Assembly (NCBI GenBank): GCA_020846875.1
Contig: JADLDB010000086.1
Coordinates: 62,001 to 126,000 of the forward strand
Direction: 5' to 3'
Origin: Myxococcales bacterium
GTDB lineage: Bacteria; Myxococcota; Myxococcia; Myxococcales; Myxococcaceae
DNA length: 64,000 nucleotides
A model generated the notes under the pieces. The model saw nothing but the letters and a program-made list of their open reading frames with translations. It was not told the DNA's origin and did no database searches. Position numbers and translations under genes: made by a program. Shown in pieces: positions 28,289-36,436 of the stretch (position 1 is the first letter of the stretch; every line of letters starts with the position of its first letter).

Positions 28289-28896
28289 TTCCCCATCCCT
28301 CCCTTCTTCGGCTCGCTCTTCTTCTGCTGCTGCTCGTTGAAGCGGAAGGTGGTGGCCAGGAACTCGGAGTTGAGGATCACCTTGTCGTTCTTCAACGTCG
28401 GGTTCGCCAGCTTGATGTTGTTGACGTTGACGATGCGCCGCATGTTGGCGATCTCCTGCAGGAACATGGCGATCTCGTGGTAGTTCCCCGAGACAATGAT
28501 GGTGATGGGGATCCGCGCGTAGAAGCCTTCTGGGGCTTCAAGGCCGGGCGTGACCTTGGCGATCTCGAGGCCCGACTTCTTGCCTACGTCATTGAGCTGC
28601 GCGAGCAGCTCCTCGATGTCCTTCTTCTCGGGCAGCTCGGTGAGCGCCTCGGCCAGCCGCTGCTCGAGCGCGTCCATTTCCTTGCGGCGCTCGTTCAGGT
28701 TGTCCGCGATCGCCTGCTTCTCCGCGAGGGTCCGGTCGGCGGCCGCCTGCTGTGACTTGATGGTCTCGATCCGCGCCTCGACGTCGGTGACCAGCAGGAA
28801 GTAGCACGTACCTGTGATCAACACGGCGATGCCGAGCACGATCGCCGCCTTCATCGGCGTCGCGAGCTTGTTGATTCGATCGATCAATTGCTCCAT
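28285..28896 (-). CDS. pilO: Type IV pilus alignment protein PilO
   Basis: Bitopic membrane protein of 203 aa. A short cytoplasmic N-terminus with the amphipathic segment MEQLIDRINKLATPMK precedes one membrane helix (about 17-36), a coiled coil (about 40-90) and a ferredoxin-like periplasmic domain (FYARIPITIIVSGNYHEIAMF). It pairs with PilN. The C-terminus is Lys/Gln-rich. Located 9 bases after pilN and overlapping pilP by 4 bases. Confidence 0.92.
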   Translation of the reverse strand: MEQLIDRINKLATPMKAAIVLGIAVLITGTCYFLLVTDVEARIETIKSQQAAADRTLAEKQAIADNLNERRKEMDALEQRLAEALTELPEKKDIEELLAQLNDVGKKSGLEIAKVTPGLEAPEGFYARIPITIIVSGNYHEIAMFLQEIANMRRIVNVNNIKLANPTLKNDKVILNSEFLATTFRFNEQQQKKSEPKKGGMGK

Positions 28897-28905
28897 CGCA
28901 AGCCT

Positions 28906-29598
28906 CTAGATCGCGTAGTTGACCGACAAGGACATCTCGAACTTGACCGTGCGCTGCCGCGCTGACTGCGTCGCGGCCGGCCCGCTCGGGGCCTGGGACT
29001 CGCTGGCCTTGAGTTCGACGTTGTTGAAGAAGTGGGCGATCTCCGCGCCCGTGAAGTCCTCGATGGCGCTGTCCTCCGACACCAGCTCGACGCGCGCCGC
29101 TGAGCCGTCCCGCTTCATTTCCACCACGCGGCCCATGCCCTTGGGCGTCCACACCACGTTGTTGAGCCCCTTCATGAACTCAGACACATCTTCGAAGCTC
29201 TCGGCTGCGCCGGTCAGCTTCACCGCCCCGCTCTTCTCCTCGAAGTTCGTTACCCACACCTTCTTGGGGATGCACAGGGTCAACGCGTCGAGCAGCTTGA
29301 CCGGGCCACCGCGCTGCTTGCGCAGCTTGTCGAGCACCGCGAGCTTGTCCTCGACCTCCTTCTTGCGCTTGTTGAGGTTGTTCACCTCGCCGATCACCTT
29401 CTCCAGCTGGGCGATGCGGGCATTGGTGTCGTCCAGCCGGCGCTGCTTGTCCGCCCGGTCGCTGTCCAGAGAGAAATACCAGTACCCGTTGCCCAGGAAG
29501 GAGATCGCCAGCACGCCCACCATCAGGACGATGAACTGGCGCCCGGCCTCTCGCTTCTGCACCTGCCGGACCGGCAGGAGGTTGATGCGGATCATCAT
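28906..29598 (-). CDS. pilN: Type IV pilus alignment protein PilN
   Basis: Bitopic membrane protein of 230 aa. The cytoplasmic N-terminus carries the invariant INLLPVR motif that docks into PilM. One membrane helix (about 22-42), a coiled coil (about 48-95) and a ferredoxin-like domain follow (KVWVTNFEEKSGAVKLTGAAES). It sits 15 bases downstream of pilM. A second ATG one codon later is equally possible as the start. Confidence 0.93.
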   Translation of the reverse strand: MMIRINLLPVRQVQKREAGRQFIVLMVGVLAISFLGNGYWYFSLDSDRADKQRRLDDTNARIAQLEKVIGEVNNLNKRKKEVEDKLAVLDKLRKQRGGPVKLLDALTLCIPKKVWVTNFEEKSGAVKLTGAAESFEDVSEFMKGLNNVVWTPKGMGRVVEMKRDGSAARVELVSEDSAIEDFTGAEIAHFFNNVELKASESQAPSGPAATQSARQRTVKFEMSLSVNYAI

Positions 29599-29613
29599 GG
29601 CGTCCGATTCCTC

Positions 29614-30696
29614 CTAGCCGAGCTTGTCGCCGGGTTTGCGAAGCGCGAGCCCCACGGCCACCGCGGCCTGGGGCGCCACGTCCATGATGAACGCGGGGTC
29701 GAACTTCCGGTTGTCGATCTCGATGCGCTTGAAGGGGTTCAGGATCTCTACCGGCACGCCGACGCGCGACTCGATGGTCTTGAAGAGCGCCGGGACCTTG
29801 GCAGTCCCCCCCGAGAGGAACACCTTGGAGAAGTTCGCGTCGGCGGCGGTGCCCGCGTAGAAGTCCAGCGATCTCTGGATCTCGCCGGCCACCTGCTCAG
29901 CGACCTGCCCCATCACCTTCTCCACTTCCTGGGGCACCACCGCGTCGGCGTCGCCGCGTCCGCCGCCCACCTTGAGCGCCTCCGCTTCCTCGTAGGACAC
30001 CGAGAGCTGCTTCTGGATTTCTTCGGTGAACTGGTTGCCGCCGATGGTCACGTCGCGGGTGAAGGTGGTCGCGCCGCCCGACACGATGTTGATGTTCACC
30101 ACCGCCGCCCCGGCGTTGATCAGCACCACCGTCTCGGACTCGGGCAGCTCGTAGTTGGCGGTGAAGCAGTTCTGGACCGCGAAGGCGTCCACGTCGACCA
30201 CTACCGGCAAGAGTCCCGCCTCGGAGACGACCGTGGTGTAGTCGTTGATCATGTCCTTCTTGGCCGCGACCAGCAGCACGTCCATCTGCCCGGTGGCGTC
30301 GTTCGCGTCGGGTTTGAGGATCTGGGTGTCGAGGTTCACGTCCTTGATGTCGAAGGGGATGTGCTGCTCCGCCTCCCACTGGATCGCCTCGTCCAGCTCG
30401 TCGGGTGACATGCGGGGCATGGCGATCTTCTTGATGATCACCGAGTGGCCGCTCACGCCGATCGCCACTTCCTTTTGCTTGATCCGCAGCTCACCGAGGA
30501 GCTCCTGGATGGCCTGGACGATGGCGGTCGAGTTCATCAGCGCGCCGTCGACGATCGCCTCCGGGGGCAGCGGCTTCATGCCGAAGCTCTGCAGCGAGTA
30601 GACGACCTCACCGCGCCGCCGCGCCTCCTTGAGCTGAATGAGCTTCACGCCGGACGAGCCGATGTCGAGCCCCAGCGCCAGTTTCCCCTTCGCCAT
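29614..30696 (-). CDS. pilM: Type IV pilus actin-like protein PilM
   Basis: Cytoplasmic actin-fold protein of 360 aa that binds ATP and the PilN tail. Phosphate-1 motif LGLDIGSSGVKLIQL is at the N-terminus; the family motifs DEAIQWEAEQHIPFDIKDV and FLSGGTAKVPALFKTIE are present. AAGGAG lies nine bases before the ATG. First gene of pilMNOPQ. Its leader (30697-30769) contains a palindrome that overlaps the ribosome binding site. Confidence 0.95.
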   Translation of the reverse strand: MAKGKLALGLDIGSSGVKLIQLKEARRRGEVVYSLQSFGMKPLPPEAIVDGALMNSTAIVQAIQELLGELRIKQKEVAIGVSGHSVIIKKIAMPRMSPDELDEAIQWEAEQHIPFDIKDVNLDTQILKPDANDATGQMDVLLVAAKKDMINDYTTVVSEAGLLPVVVDVDAFAVQNCFTANYELPESETVVLINAGAAVVNINIVSGGATTFTRDVTIGGNQFTEEIQKQLSVSYEEAEALKVGGGRGDADAVVPQEVEKVMGQVAEQVAGEIQRSLDFYAGTAADANFSKVFLSGGTAKVPALFKTIESRVGVPVEILNPFKRIEIDNRKFDPAFIMDVAPQAAVAVGLALRKPGDKLG

Positions 30697-30709
30697 CGCG
30701 TGCTGCTCC

Positions 30710-30727
30710 TTCCCTCGCGAGCGGGAA
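30710..30727. promoter_or_regulatory. Palindrome overlapping pilM ribosome binding site
   Basis: TTCCC and GGGAA flank an 8-base TCGCGAGC core. The element shares the half-site CCCTCGC with a second palindrome at 30992-31008 in front of the small Xre gene. The AAGGAG of pilM (30712-30707) begins within it. A binding site for the neighbouring Xre protein is a reasonable guess. Confidence 0.35.
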
Positions 30728-30769
30728 GCCTATGGCCCTTCCGCCCAAGTACGAAAAATTTGGCCCCGG

Positions 30770-30979
30770 TCACTCGTCGAAGACCTGATCCTTCTCTGAG
30801 ACCTTGAGCCCCAGCGCGAGGATGATCTTGCGCTTGGTGTCCAACCGGCAGGGGCCCCCGCGCTCCACCCGATCGATCGTCAACACCGACAAGCCCGATC
30901 GCCGCGCCAGCTCCGCCTTCGACAGCAGCCTCTCCTCCCGCAGCCGCTGCACCCGATTCTTTCTCTCGTCCCCGCTCAT
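30770..30979 (-). CDS. Small Xre-family HTH regulator
   Basis: Protein of 69 aa that is almost entirely a Cro/C1-type helix-turn-helix: VQRLREERLLSKAELARRSGLSV in helices 1-3, then TIDRVERGGPCRLDTKRKIILAL and a short acidic tail. ATG 30979 is chosen because it gives the standard HTH length; a start at 31030 would add 17 residues that overlap the leader palindrome. It stands between pilR2 and pilM with its own AT-rich promoter region. I do not recall a studied homologue in pil regulation. Confidence 0.7.
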   Translation of the reverse strand: MSGDERKNRVQRLREERLLSKAELARRSGLSVLTIDRVERGGPCRLDTKRKIILALGLKVSEKDQVFDE

Positions 30980-30991
30980 CGGATCGCAAGC

Positions 30992-31008
30992 GTCCCTCGC
31001 CGAGGGAC
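30992..31008. promoter_or_regulatory. Perfect 7-3-7 palindrome in Xre gene leader
   Basis: GTCCCTC and GAGGGAC flank GCC, a perfect inverted repeat 12 bases upstream of the Xre ATG. A TTGACA lies directly upstream at 31017-31012 on the minus strand. The location suits an autoregulatory operator. Confidence 0.4.
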
Positions 31009-31030
31009 CCCTGTCAACACGACTGATCAC

Positions 31031-31073
31031 TCTTTGAGCACATAATTATATGTCAAAGATATGTAGTTATACG
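31031..31073 (-). promoter_or_regulatory. AT-rich promoter island upstream of the Xre gene and pilM
   Basis: This is the most AT-rich stretch in the window. On the minus strand it contains a perfect TATAAT (31050-31045), about 65 bases upstream of the Xre ATG. The hexamer 17 bases further upstream (CGTATA) does not resemble TTGACA, so any promoter would rely on the -10 or on an activator. The flanking near-palindrome ACATAATTATATGT may bind a regulator. Confidence 0.4.
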
Positions 31074-31077
31074 ACTG

Positions 31078-31109
31078 CCGGTGGGTGGGCCCGGGCGCAC
31101 CCCCACCGG
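31078..31109 (-). terminator. Hairpin downstream of pilR2
   Basis: CCGGTGGG at 31078-31085 pairs with CCCACCGG at 31102-31109 across a 16-base loop, about 36 bases past the pilR2 stop. The following minus-strand sequence is AT-rich but lacks a clean T-run. It probably separates pilS2-pilR2 transcription from the Xre-pilM unit. Confidence 0.4.
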
Positions 31110-31144
31110 TAGTGGATCAGGACCCGCGGCTTGTTCGGTTCGGC

Positions 31145-32584
31145 TCAGCCTTCGCCCGGGCCCTTTTCGCCCTCGGCGTCGGCGTCGATGCCGTAGTCCT
31201 TCAGCTTGTAGAGCAGCGCGCGGTGGCTGATCTCCAGCAGCTCGGCGGCGCGGGTGCGGTTGCCGCGGGTCCGGCGCAGCGCCGCGCGAATGAAGCGCTC
31301 CTCCACTTCGTGGATCGCCCGCTTCAGAGAGAACTGCACCGCCTCCGGTCGCGGCAGCTCGAGGCCCGCGGGCTGAGGCTGCGCCGTGGCAGACAGCCGG
31401 GCGCTCCACAGCTTCTCGGGCAGGTTCTCCGGCACCACCACCCGGCCGTCGGCCAACAGCACCGCGCGCTCGACGGCGTTCTCCAATTCCCGCACGTTGC
31501 CCGGCCAGGCGTAGGCGGTGAGCAGGGCCTCGGCCTCCGGGCCGAAGCGCTCCAGCGGCGGCTCGCGGTTGAACTCGCGGTTGAAGCGCTCGAGGAAGGC
31601 CGTCGCCAGGGGCAGCACGTCGCCCTTGCGCTCGCGCAGCGGCGGCACCTTCAGCTGCACCACATTCAAGCGGAAGTAGAGATCCTCGCGGAACTCTCCC
31701 TTCTCCACCAGGCGCGAGAGATCCCGCAGGGTGGCCGCCACCACCCGCACGTCCACCTTCTCGGCGCGGGACTCGCCCACCGGCCGCACCTCGCCTTCCT
31801 GCAGCACGCGCAGCAACTTCACCTGCGCGGCCATCGGCAGCTCGCCCACCTCGTCGAGGAAGATCGTGCCCCCGTCCGCTTCGGAGAAGAGGCCCCGCCG
31901 GGCCTGGCGCGCGTCGGTGAAGGCACCCCTCGCGTGGCCGAACAGCTCAGACTCGATCAGCCCCGCGGGGATTGCCCCGCAGTTGACGGTGATGAAGGGC
32001 TCCTGCGCCCGAAGTGACAGCTCGTGAATGGCCCGGGCCACCAGCTCCTTGCCGGTACCCGACTCGCCGGCCACCAGCACCGTGGTGCTCACCGGTGCCA
32101 CGCGCGTCAATTGCCGCTTCAGCGACGCCATCGCCTCGCTCTCACCCAGCAGCCGGTCGAGGGGGCTGGCCGTCTCCGGCTGGCCACGCAGGCGCCGGTT
32201 CTCGCGCACCAGCCGCTGCCGCTCCTCGGCCTTCTTGAGGACGAAGACGATCTCTTCCGGCTTGAAGGGCTTCTGGATGAAGTCGTACGCGCCCGCGGCG
32301 ACCGCTTCCAGCGCCTGGTCCTTGGACCCGTAGGCGCTCATCACCAGGAAGGTGAGATCGGGGTGGGAAGCGAGGGCGGTCTTGAGCAGGTTGAGCCCGT
32401 CCACCTTCGGCATCCGCACGTCGGAGATCACCACGTCGTAGTGGCGCGCGCCGAGCTCCTTGAGCGCCTCTTCCCCGTCGGCCACCGCCCGCACCTCGTA
32501 GCCGTGCTCGGACAACACCAGGGAGAGGACGTGACGAATCGACGCCTCGTCGTCTGCCACCAGCACCGCGCGGAACGTCGCCAT
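31145..32584 (-). CDS. pilR2: NtrC-type sigma-54 activator PilR2
   Basis: Response regulator of 479 aa: receiver domain with phospho-acceptor Asp55 (VVISDVRMPK), AAA+ domain with Walker A GESGTGKE and Walker B GGTIFLDEVGELP, and a C-terminal Fis-type HTH (RAAELLEISHRALLYKLKDYG). The sigma-54 contact loop is GAFTDA (220-225) rather than GAFTGA. It follows pilS2 by 39 bases, so they form a two-component pair, corresponding by gene order to the second pilS/pilR pair recalled in the M. xanthus pil cluster. Confidence 0.85.
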   Translation of the reverse strand: MATFRAVLVADDEASIRHVLSLVLSEHGYEVRAVADGEEALKELGARHYDVVISDVRMPKVDGLNLLKTALASHPDLTFLVMSAYGSKDQALEAVAAGAYDFIQKPFKPEEIVFVLKKAEERQRLVRENRRLRGQPETASPLDRLLGESEAMASLKRQLTRVAPVSTTVLVAGESGTGKELVARAIHELSLRAQEPFITVNCGAIPAGLIESELFGHARGAFTDARQARRGLFSEADGGTIFLDEVGELPMAAQVKLLRVLQEGEVRPVGESRAEKVDVRVVAATLRDLSRLVEKGEFREDLYFRLNVVQLKVPPLRERKGDVLPLATAFLERFNREFNREPPLERFGPEAEALLTAYAWPGNVRELENAVERAVLLADGRVVVPENLPEKLWSARLSATAQPQPAGLELPRPEAVQFSLKRAIHEVEERFIRAALRRTRGNRTRAAELLEISHRALLYKLKDYGIDADAEGEKGPGEG

Positions 32585-32623
32585 CTCGAGCGTGTCTACC
32601 CCGCCTGCGCACCGAGCGCGACT

Positions 32624-33733
32624 TCAAGGCCGCGGGAGGCGGATGGTGAACTCTGCGCCCCCGCCCGGCCGGTTGGCAGCCTCCAGCGTGCCTTCAAACT
32701 GGGCCAGCAGGTGACGAGACACAGCCAGACCGAGGCCCGTGCCCTGCCCCGCTGGCCTGGTGGTGAAGAACGGCTCGAACAGCCGAGCCAGCACCGCGGC
32801 GGGGATCCCCGGGCCTTCGTCCGCGACGCATAGCCGCCCGGTGGCCCCGTCCTCGCGCGCGCTCAGCGTCACTCTGCCCTTCCCGCCCATCGCCTGCGCT
32901 GCGTTGATCAGCAGGTTGACGAGCACCTGGGACAGGGGCCCGGGCTCCGCGCGAAGCCACAGGCTCTGGGGCGCGTCCACCCTCACCTCGACTCCCCGGA
33001 ACTCCTGCCCGGCCGACAGGAGTTGCACGCAGGTGTCCAGCAGAGGCCGGACGTCGACCGGCTGGGCCTTCCCTCGAGACGGTCTGCCGAGCTCCAGCAG
33101 CGAGCGGACGATCTGATCGATGCGCTGCACCTCCTTCTCGGTCCGATCCACCACGTCGTTGAGCTCGGCGTTGCCCTTCGCGCGCATGCGGATCACCGAC
33201 AGGTAGCCGAGGATCCCCGCCAGCGGATTGCCCACCTCGTGTGCGACGCCCGACGCCAGCTTCCCCACCGTGGCCAGCCGATCGGCCGCCACCAGCTCGG
33301 CCTGCAGCTTTGCGAGCTGCTCGTTCGAGGCCCTCAACGAGTCGAGCTGAGCGGTGTTTCGCTCGCGCTCCTCGCGCAGGGCCGCTGCGAGCCGGCGCAG
33401 CGACTGGTCGAGCCGTCGGAGCAGGGCCCCTCCGCGCACGTCCATCTCGGTGTACTCGTCGGCGATCCTCTCGACGGTCGCTTCGGCGCGAGACAGCGGC
33501 AGCCCGATCAGGACGTACAACAAGAGGAACACCAACCCCACGCTGATCACCAGGTACAGCCCCGCGATCTGGCCCGCCATCGACTCCCACCGCGCCACCA
33601 GCTCCGTCATCGGCGCCGGCATCGCCGCCAACGAATGGCGCACCATGTTCAGCAGCGGCCCGAACAGCAGCCACGCCGTGCCCGACACCAGCAGGACGAT
33701 GGCCAGAGAGGTGAGCGCGATGCGCAGCTTCAT
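32624..33733 (-). CDS. pilS2: Sensor histidine kinase PilS2
   Basis: Membrane kinase of 369 aa. Two membrane helices (about 5-27 and 58-80) bracket a short periplasmic loop of about 30 residues; a HAMP-like coiled region follows. The DHp box is SGVAHEVGNPL (His165) and the ATPase domain shows N-box NLLINAAQAM, G1 DEGPGIP and G2 GTGLGLAVS. The small sensor loop suggests it senses a membrane or internal signal. Cognate of PilR2 just downstream. It begins 36 bases after pilI; in M. xanthus pilD is recalled at this junction. Confidence 0.85.
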   Translation of the reverse strand: MKLRIALTSLAIVLLVSGTAWLLFGPLLNMVRHSLAAMPAPMTELVARWESMAGQIAGLYLVISVGLVFLLLYVLIGLPLSRAEATVERIADEYTEMDVRGGALLRRLDQSLRRLAAALREERERNTAQLDSLRASNEQLAKLQAELVAADRLATVGKLASGVAHEVGNPLAGILGYLSVIRMRAKGNAELNDVVDRTEKEVQRIDQIVRSLLELGRPSRGKAQPVDVRPLLDTCVQLLSAGQEFRGVEVRVDAPQSLWLRAEPGPLSQVLVNLLINAAQAMGGKGRVTLSAREDGATGRLCVADEGPGIPAAVLARLFEPFFTTRPAGQGTGLGLAVSRHLLAQFEGTLEAANRPGGGAEFTIRLPRP

Positions 33734-33769
33734 GGGCCCGCCCGGACTCTAGCGCGCCCGGGGACCGGC

Positions 33770-34537
33770 TCACCGGAAGTCGCGTCGCTCGAAGATCCAC
33801 GCCGCCACCGCCACCAGCAACGTGGCGTAGAGCCCGGAGTACGCCAGCGCCGCCCCCAGCTCTCCTGGCGGCGTGGGCAGGGAATGGGTCGCCCGCAGCT
33901 TGAAGTCCAGGCGCTCGAGGTTCGGCAACAGGTAGTACAGCGCCAGCCCCACCACCTTCACCGCCGGCGCCTTGCTGGCCGACGCCAGGCGGTACAGATC
34001 CGACGCCATGTGGCCGACGAAGAAGAGCCCCACGGTGGTCGTCACCGAGATGAACTGCGAGCTGAAACTGGAGAAGAGCAGTCCCACCGCCGACAGCAGC
34101 ACCACCTCGGCGACGATCCCCACCAGCGCCACCAGGTGCGCCTGGGTAACCGTCCCCCGCAGCACGACGAACTGCAGGAAGAAGAGGCCGGTCATCAACG
34201 AGAAGACGAAGAGGACGGTAGCCAGGTTGCCCAGGTAGCGGCCCACCAGGAATATGGTGCGGCTCACCGGCTTGCTCACCACGAGGAAGACGGTCCGCCG
34301 CTCCACCTCGCGGGGCAGCATGCCGCACGCGAGGAAAATGGCCAGCACCTCCGAGATGAGGGAGATGAAGCCGATGCCGACGCTGGTCATCGCGCGGTCG
34401 AGCGTGTTGACCGCCAGCTCGAAGGAGAACGTCGTGAAGAAGACCAGCAGGAGCGCGAACAGGCCCACCACCACCGTCACCCGGTTGCGGCGAGACTCCC
34501 GGAAGCCGTTGAGCGCGATGAAGAAGAGGGCCCTCAC
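33770..34537 (-). CDS. pilI: ABC-2 type permease PilI
   Basis: Integral membrane protein of 255 aa with about six helices, typical of ABC-2 permeases: conserved REVERRTVFLVVSKPVSRTIFLVGRY in the first cytoplasmic loop and a hydrophobic C-terminal hairpin. Start is GTG, overlapping the pilH stop (GTGA). With PilH it would form an ABC exporter; in M. xanthus pilGHI are reported as needed for pilus biogenesis. Identification as PilI is by position and family. Confidence 0.8.
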   Translation of the reverse strand: MRALFFIALNGFRESRRNRVTVVVGLFALLLVFFTTFSFELAVNTLDRAMTSVGIGFISLISEVLAIFLACGMLPREVERRTVFLVVSKPVSRTIFLVGRYLGNLATVLFVFSLMTGLFFLQFVVLRGTVTQAHLVALVGIVAEVVLLSAVGLLFSSFSSQFISVTTTVGLFFVGHMASDLYRLASASKAPAVKVVGLALYYLLPNLERLDFKLRATHSLPTPPGELGAALAYSGLYATLLVAVAAWIFERRDFR

Positions 34538-35466
34538 GGCCGTTCCTCCACGCCGGTGTGGGTGACGGCATCCACAAAGAGCTGCTCGAGCGAGTAGCGC
34601 GCCGGGGTCAGCTCACATACCCGCGCGCCGGCGCCCATCATCTGCGTCAGTACCTCCTGCGTCTTCGCAGGGTCGAAGCACACCACCACGCGGCTTCCCG
34701 CTGCGCGCGCCTCGAGGCCCAGGGCCTTCAGGGCTTCCAGGGTGATCGACTCCACGGTCGCCTCCATCAACGCGCCTTCCGAGACGAGCAGCTCGCTCAC
34801 CTGCCCTTGCTTGATCAGCTTCCCTCCCACCAGCAGCGCCACGCGATCGCACAAGCGCTCTACGTCGGGGATGATGTGGCTGCAGAAGAGGATCGTGGTG
34901 CCCCGCTGCCGCTCCTCGAGGATCAGCTCGCGCACCAGTTGCCGGCCCAGCACGTCCAGCCCGCTGGTCGGCTCATCGAGGATCAGCAGGCTGGGCTTGC
35001 CGACCAGAGCCCACGCCAGGGCGATGCGCTGCACCATGCCCTTCGAGTAGCGGCGAATGATGATGTTCGAAGCCTTCGCCATCCCCACCCGGACCAGCAG
35101 CTCGCCGACCCGCGTCTTCGACTCCGCGGCGCTCAGGCCCGACAGGCGCGCCGCGAGAGACAAGAACTCCTCGCCCGTCAGGTACTCGTATGGAGCCGGG
35201 TTCTCCGGAAGAAACCCGATGGTCCGCCGGCCCTCACTGTCGCGAGGCGAGCGCCCGAAGACGAGCGCCTCACCCGCGGTCGGCTTGATCAGATCCAGGA
35301 GCAGCTTGATGGTGGTCGACTTACCCGCGCCGTTGGGTCCCAGCAGCCCGAAGACCTCACCGCGAGCCACGCTGAGCGTCAGCCCCTCGAGCGCGATGAT
35401 GGCGCGTCTTCCCACCCGGTAGTGCTTCGACAACCCACGGGTCTCAATCGCGAAGTCAGTCGTCAT
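34534..35466 (-). CDS. pilH: ABC transporter ATPase PilH
   Basis: ABC ATPase of 310 aa. Walker A is GLLGPNGAGKSTT, the signature is YSKGMVQRIALAWAL (a variant of LSGGQ), Walker B is SLLILDEPTSGLD and the H-loop is ILFCSHI. The C-terminal ~90 residues are the accessory domain seen in ABC-2 exporters. ATG 35466 is chosen because it starts at the domain and overlaps the pilG stop by 11 bases. M. xanthus pilH, an ABC transporter homologue, is required for T4P; the substrate is unknown. Confidence 0.85.
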   Translation of the reverse strand: MTTDFAIETRGLSKHYRVGRRAIIALEGLTLSVARGEVFGLLGPNGAGKSTTIKLLLDLIKPTAGEALVFGRSPRDSEGRRTIGFLPENPAPYEYLTGEEFLSLAARLSGLSAAESKTRVGELLVRVGMAKASNIIIRRYSKGMVQRIALAWALVGKPSLLILDEPTSGLDVLGRQLVRELILEERQRGTTILFCSHIIPDVERLCDRVALLVGGKLIKQGQVSELLVSEGALMEATVESITLEALKALGLEARAAGSRVVVCFDPAKTQEVLTQMMGAGARVCELTPARYSLEQLFVDAVTHTGVEERP

Positions 35467-36361
35467 GGTCCTCGTCGAGGCCCGGAGCGGCTCCTGGCAC
35501 CTGCTCGCCAGCCATATATGCGCGGAGACGATCGAGGTACGCGTCGGACTGCGCGTTCCCCTCGCCGTCGACGTACAGGTGCCCGCCGGACGGATCTTCC
35601 AGCGCGTCGGGAGACAGCAGCCCCTCACTGACTATTTCGTACAGGGAAAGAGGCTCGCGGCCCTTCGCCACACGGAAGCGAGCGAGCGCGGCGTCGATCC
35701 GCTGCAACACGCGCTCGGTCTGCAACTGGCGAATGCGGAATTTGAAGGCCACGCGCTCCTCATCCGACTCGGCGCTCTCGAGCAGCGTCTGCGCCACCAG
35801 CAGCCCCTGGTCGACGTCGCCGCCTTCCCCGAGGAGACGTGTGGCGAGCAGCCCCACGTATGGGGGTGCGGCGGGATCACGCGCGGCCTCGGAGAACAGG
35901 TGCCCCGCCTCGGCCGGTCGGTGCAGGTAGAAATACGTGTTGTAGGCCCGCAACAGCTTCAGCTTGAGGTTGGTGGGGAACGCCTCGAGGCCGCGAGTGA
36001 TGAGGTCGTTCGAGAGGTCCCCGAACAGCCACTGGTTCCGGCTCTTCTGGAACGGCAGCACGATGGCCACGAACCAGTAGGCGCCCTCGAGGCGGGGATC
36101 GAGCTCCGTGACGAAGCGGCCCAGATCGTACAGCGCGCGGTGCTCCGACTCGGACTGTGCCGCGCCGACCGCGTTCACCGTGCGCAGCCAGAACAGCTCG
36201 GTCACCAGCGGCAGCGCAGGGGCAGCGAGCCGCCGCACCACCTCGGGACGAACGGGCACCATGAAGGCCTCGGCACGGCGCCGGCGCTCAGGTGCCTCGA
36301 CCAACAAGCCCAGCCCCACCGCGCACAGGACCGCGAGAGCCGGCAGAACTCGAAAGCGCAT
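35456..36361 (-). CDS. pilG: TPR-like membrane-anchored protein PilG
   Basis: Protein of 301 aa. An N-terminal signal anchor (RFRVLPALAVLCAVGLGLLV) is followed by a helical, TPR-like region (about 60-220: LFWLRTVNAVGAAQSESEHRALYDLG, then YNTYFYLHRPAEAGHLFSEAA) and a C-terminal segment with LYEIVSEGLLSPDALEDPSGG, which resembles pilin-processing-type globular ends. By order it is the equivalent of M. xanthus pilG, part of pilGHI. I chose the ATG at 36361, with CAGGG upstream; upstream codons would run into the pilA terminator. Confidence 0.75.
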   Translation of the reverse strand: MRFRVLPALAVLCAVGLGLLVEAPERRRRAEAFMVPVRPEVVRRLAAPALPLVTELFWLRTVNAVGAAQSESEHRALYDLGRFVTELDPRLEGAYWFVAIVLPFQKSRNQWLFGDLSNDLITRGLEAFPTNLKLKLLRAYNTYFYLHRPAEAGHLFSEAARDPAAPPYVGLLATRLLGEGGDVDQGLLVAQTLLESAESDEERVAFKFRIRQLQTERVLQRIDAALARFRVAKGREPLSLYEIVSEGLLSPDALEDPSGGHLYVDGEGNAQSDAYLDRLRAYMAGEQVPGAAPGLDEDHDD

Positions 36362-36385
36362 CGAACCCTGGAAATGAAGAAGCCA

Positions 36386-36406
36386 GCGAGGCCGCATCAG
36401 CCTCGC
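36386..36406 (-). terminator. pilA terminator hairpin
   Basis: GCGAGGC at 36386-36392 and GCCTCGC at 36400-36406 form a 7-bp perfect stem with a 7-base loop, 31 bases past the pilA stop. On the minus strand it is followed by a T-rich tract (TGGCTTCTTCATTTC). It probably ends most pilA transcripts and gives reduced read-through into pilGHI. Confidence 0.6.
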
Positions 36407-36436
36407 CGGCGGGAAAGGCACCCTCGCGCTTCAGGC

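Noticed and set aside
31012-31017. Perfect TTGACA just upstream of the Xre gene palindrome
   Set aside because: No acceptable -10 lies 16-18 bases downstream (GACGCT region), so it is not called a promoter by itself.
31045-31056. TTGACA directly abutting TATAAT on the minus strand
   Set aside because: The two hexamers touch each other, so they cannot be the -35 and -10 of one promoter; only the TATAAT is kept as a possible -10.
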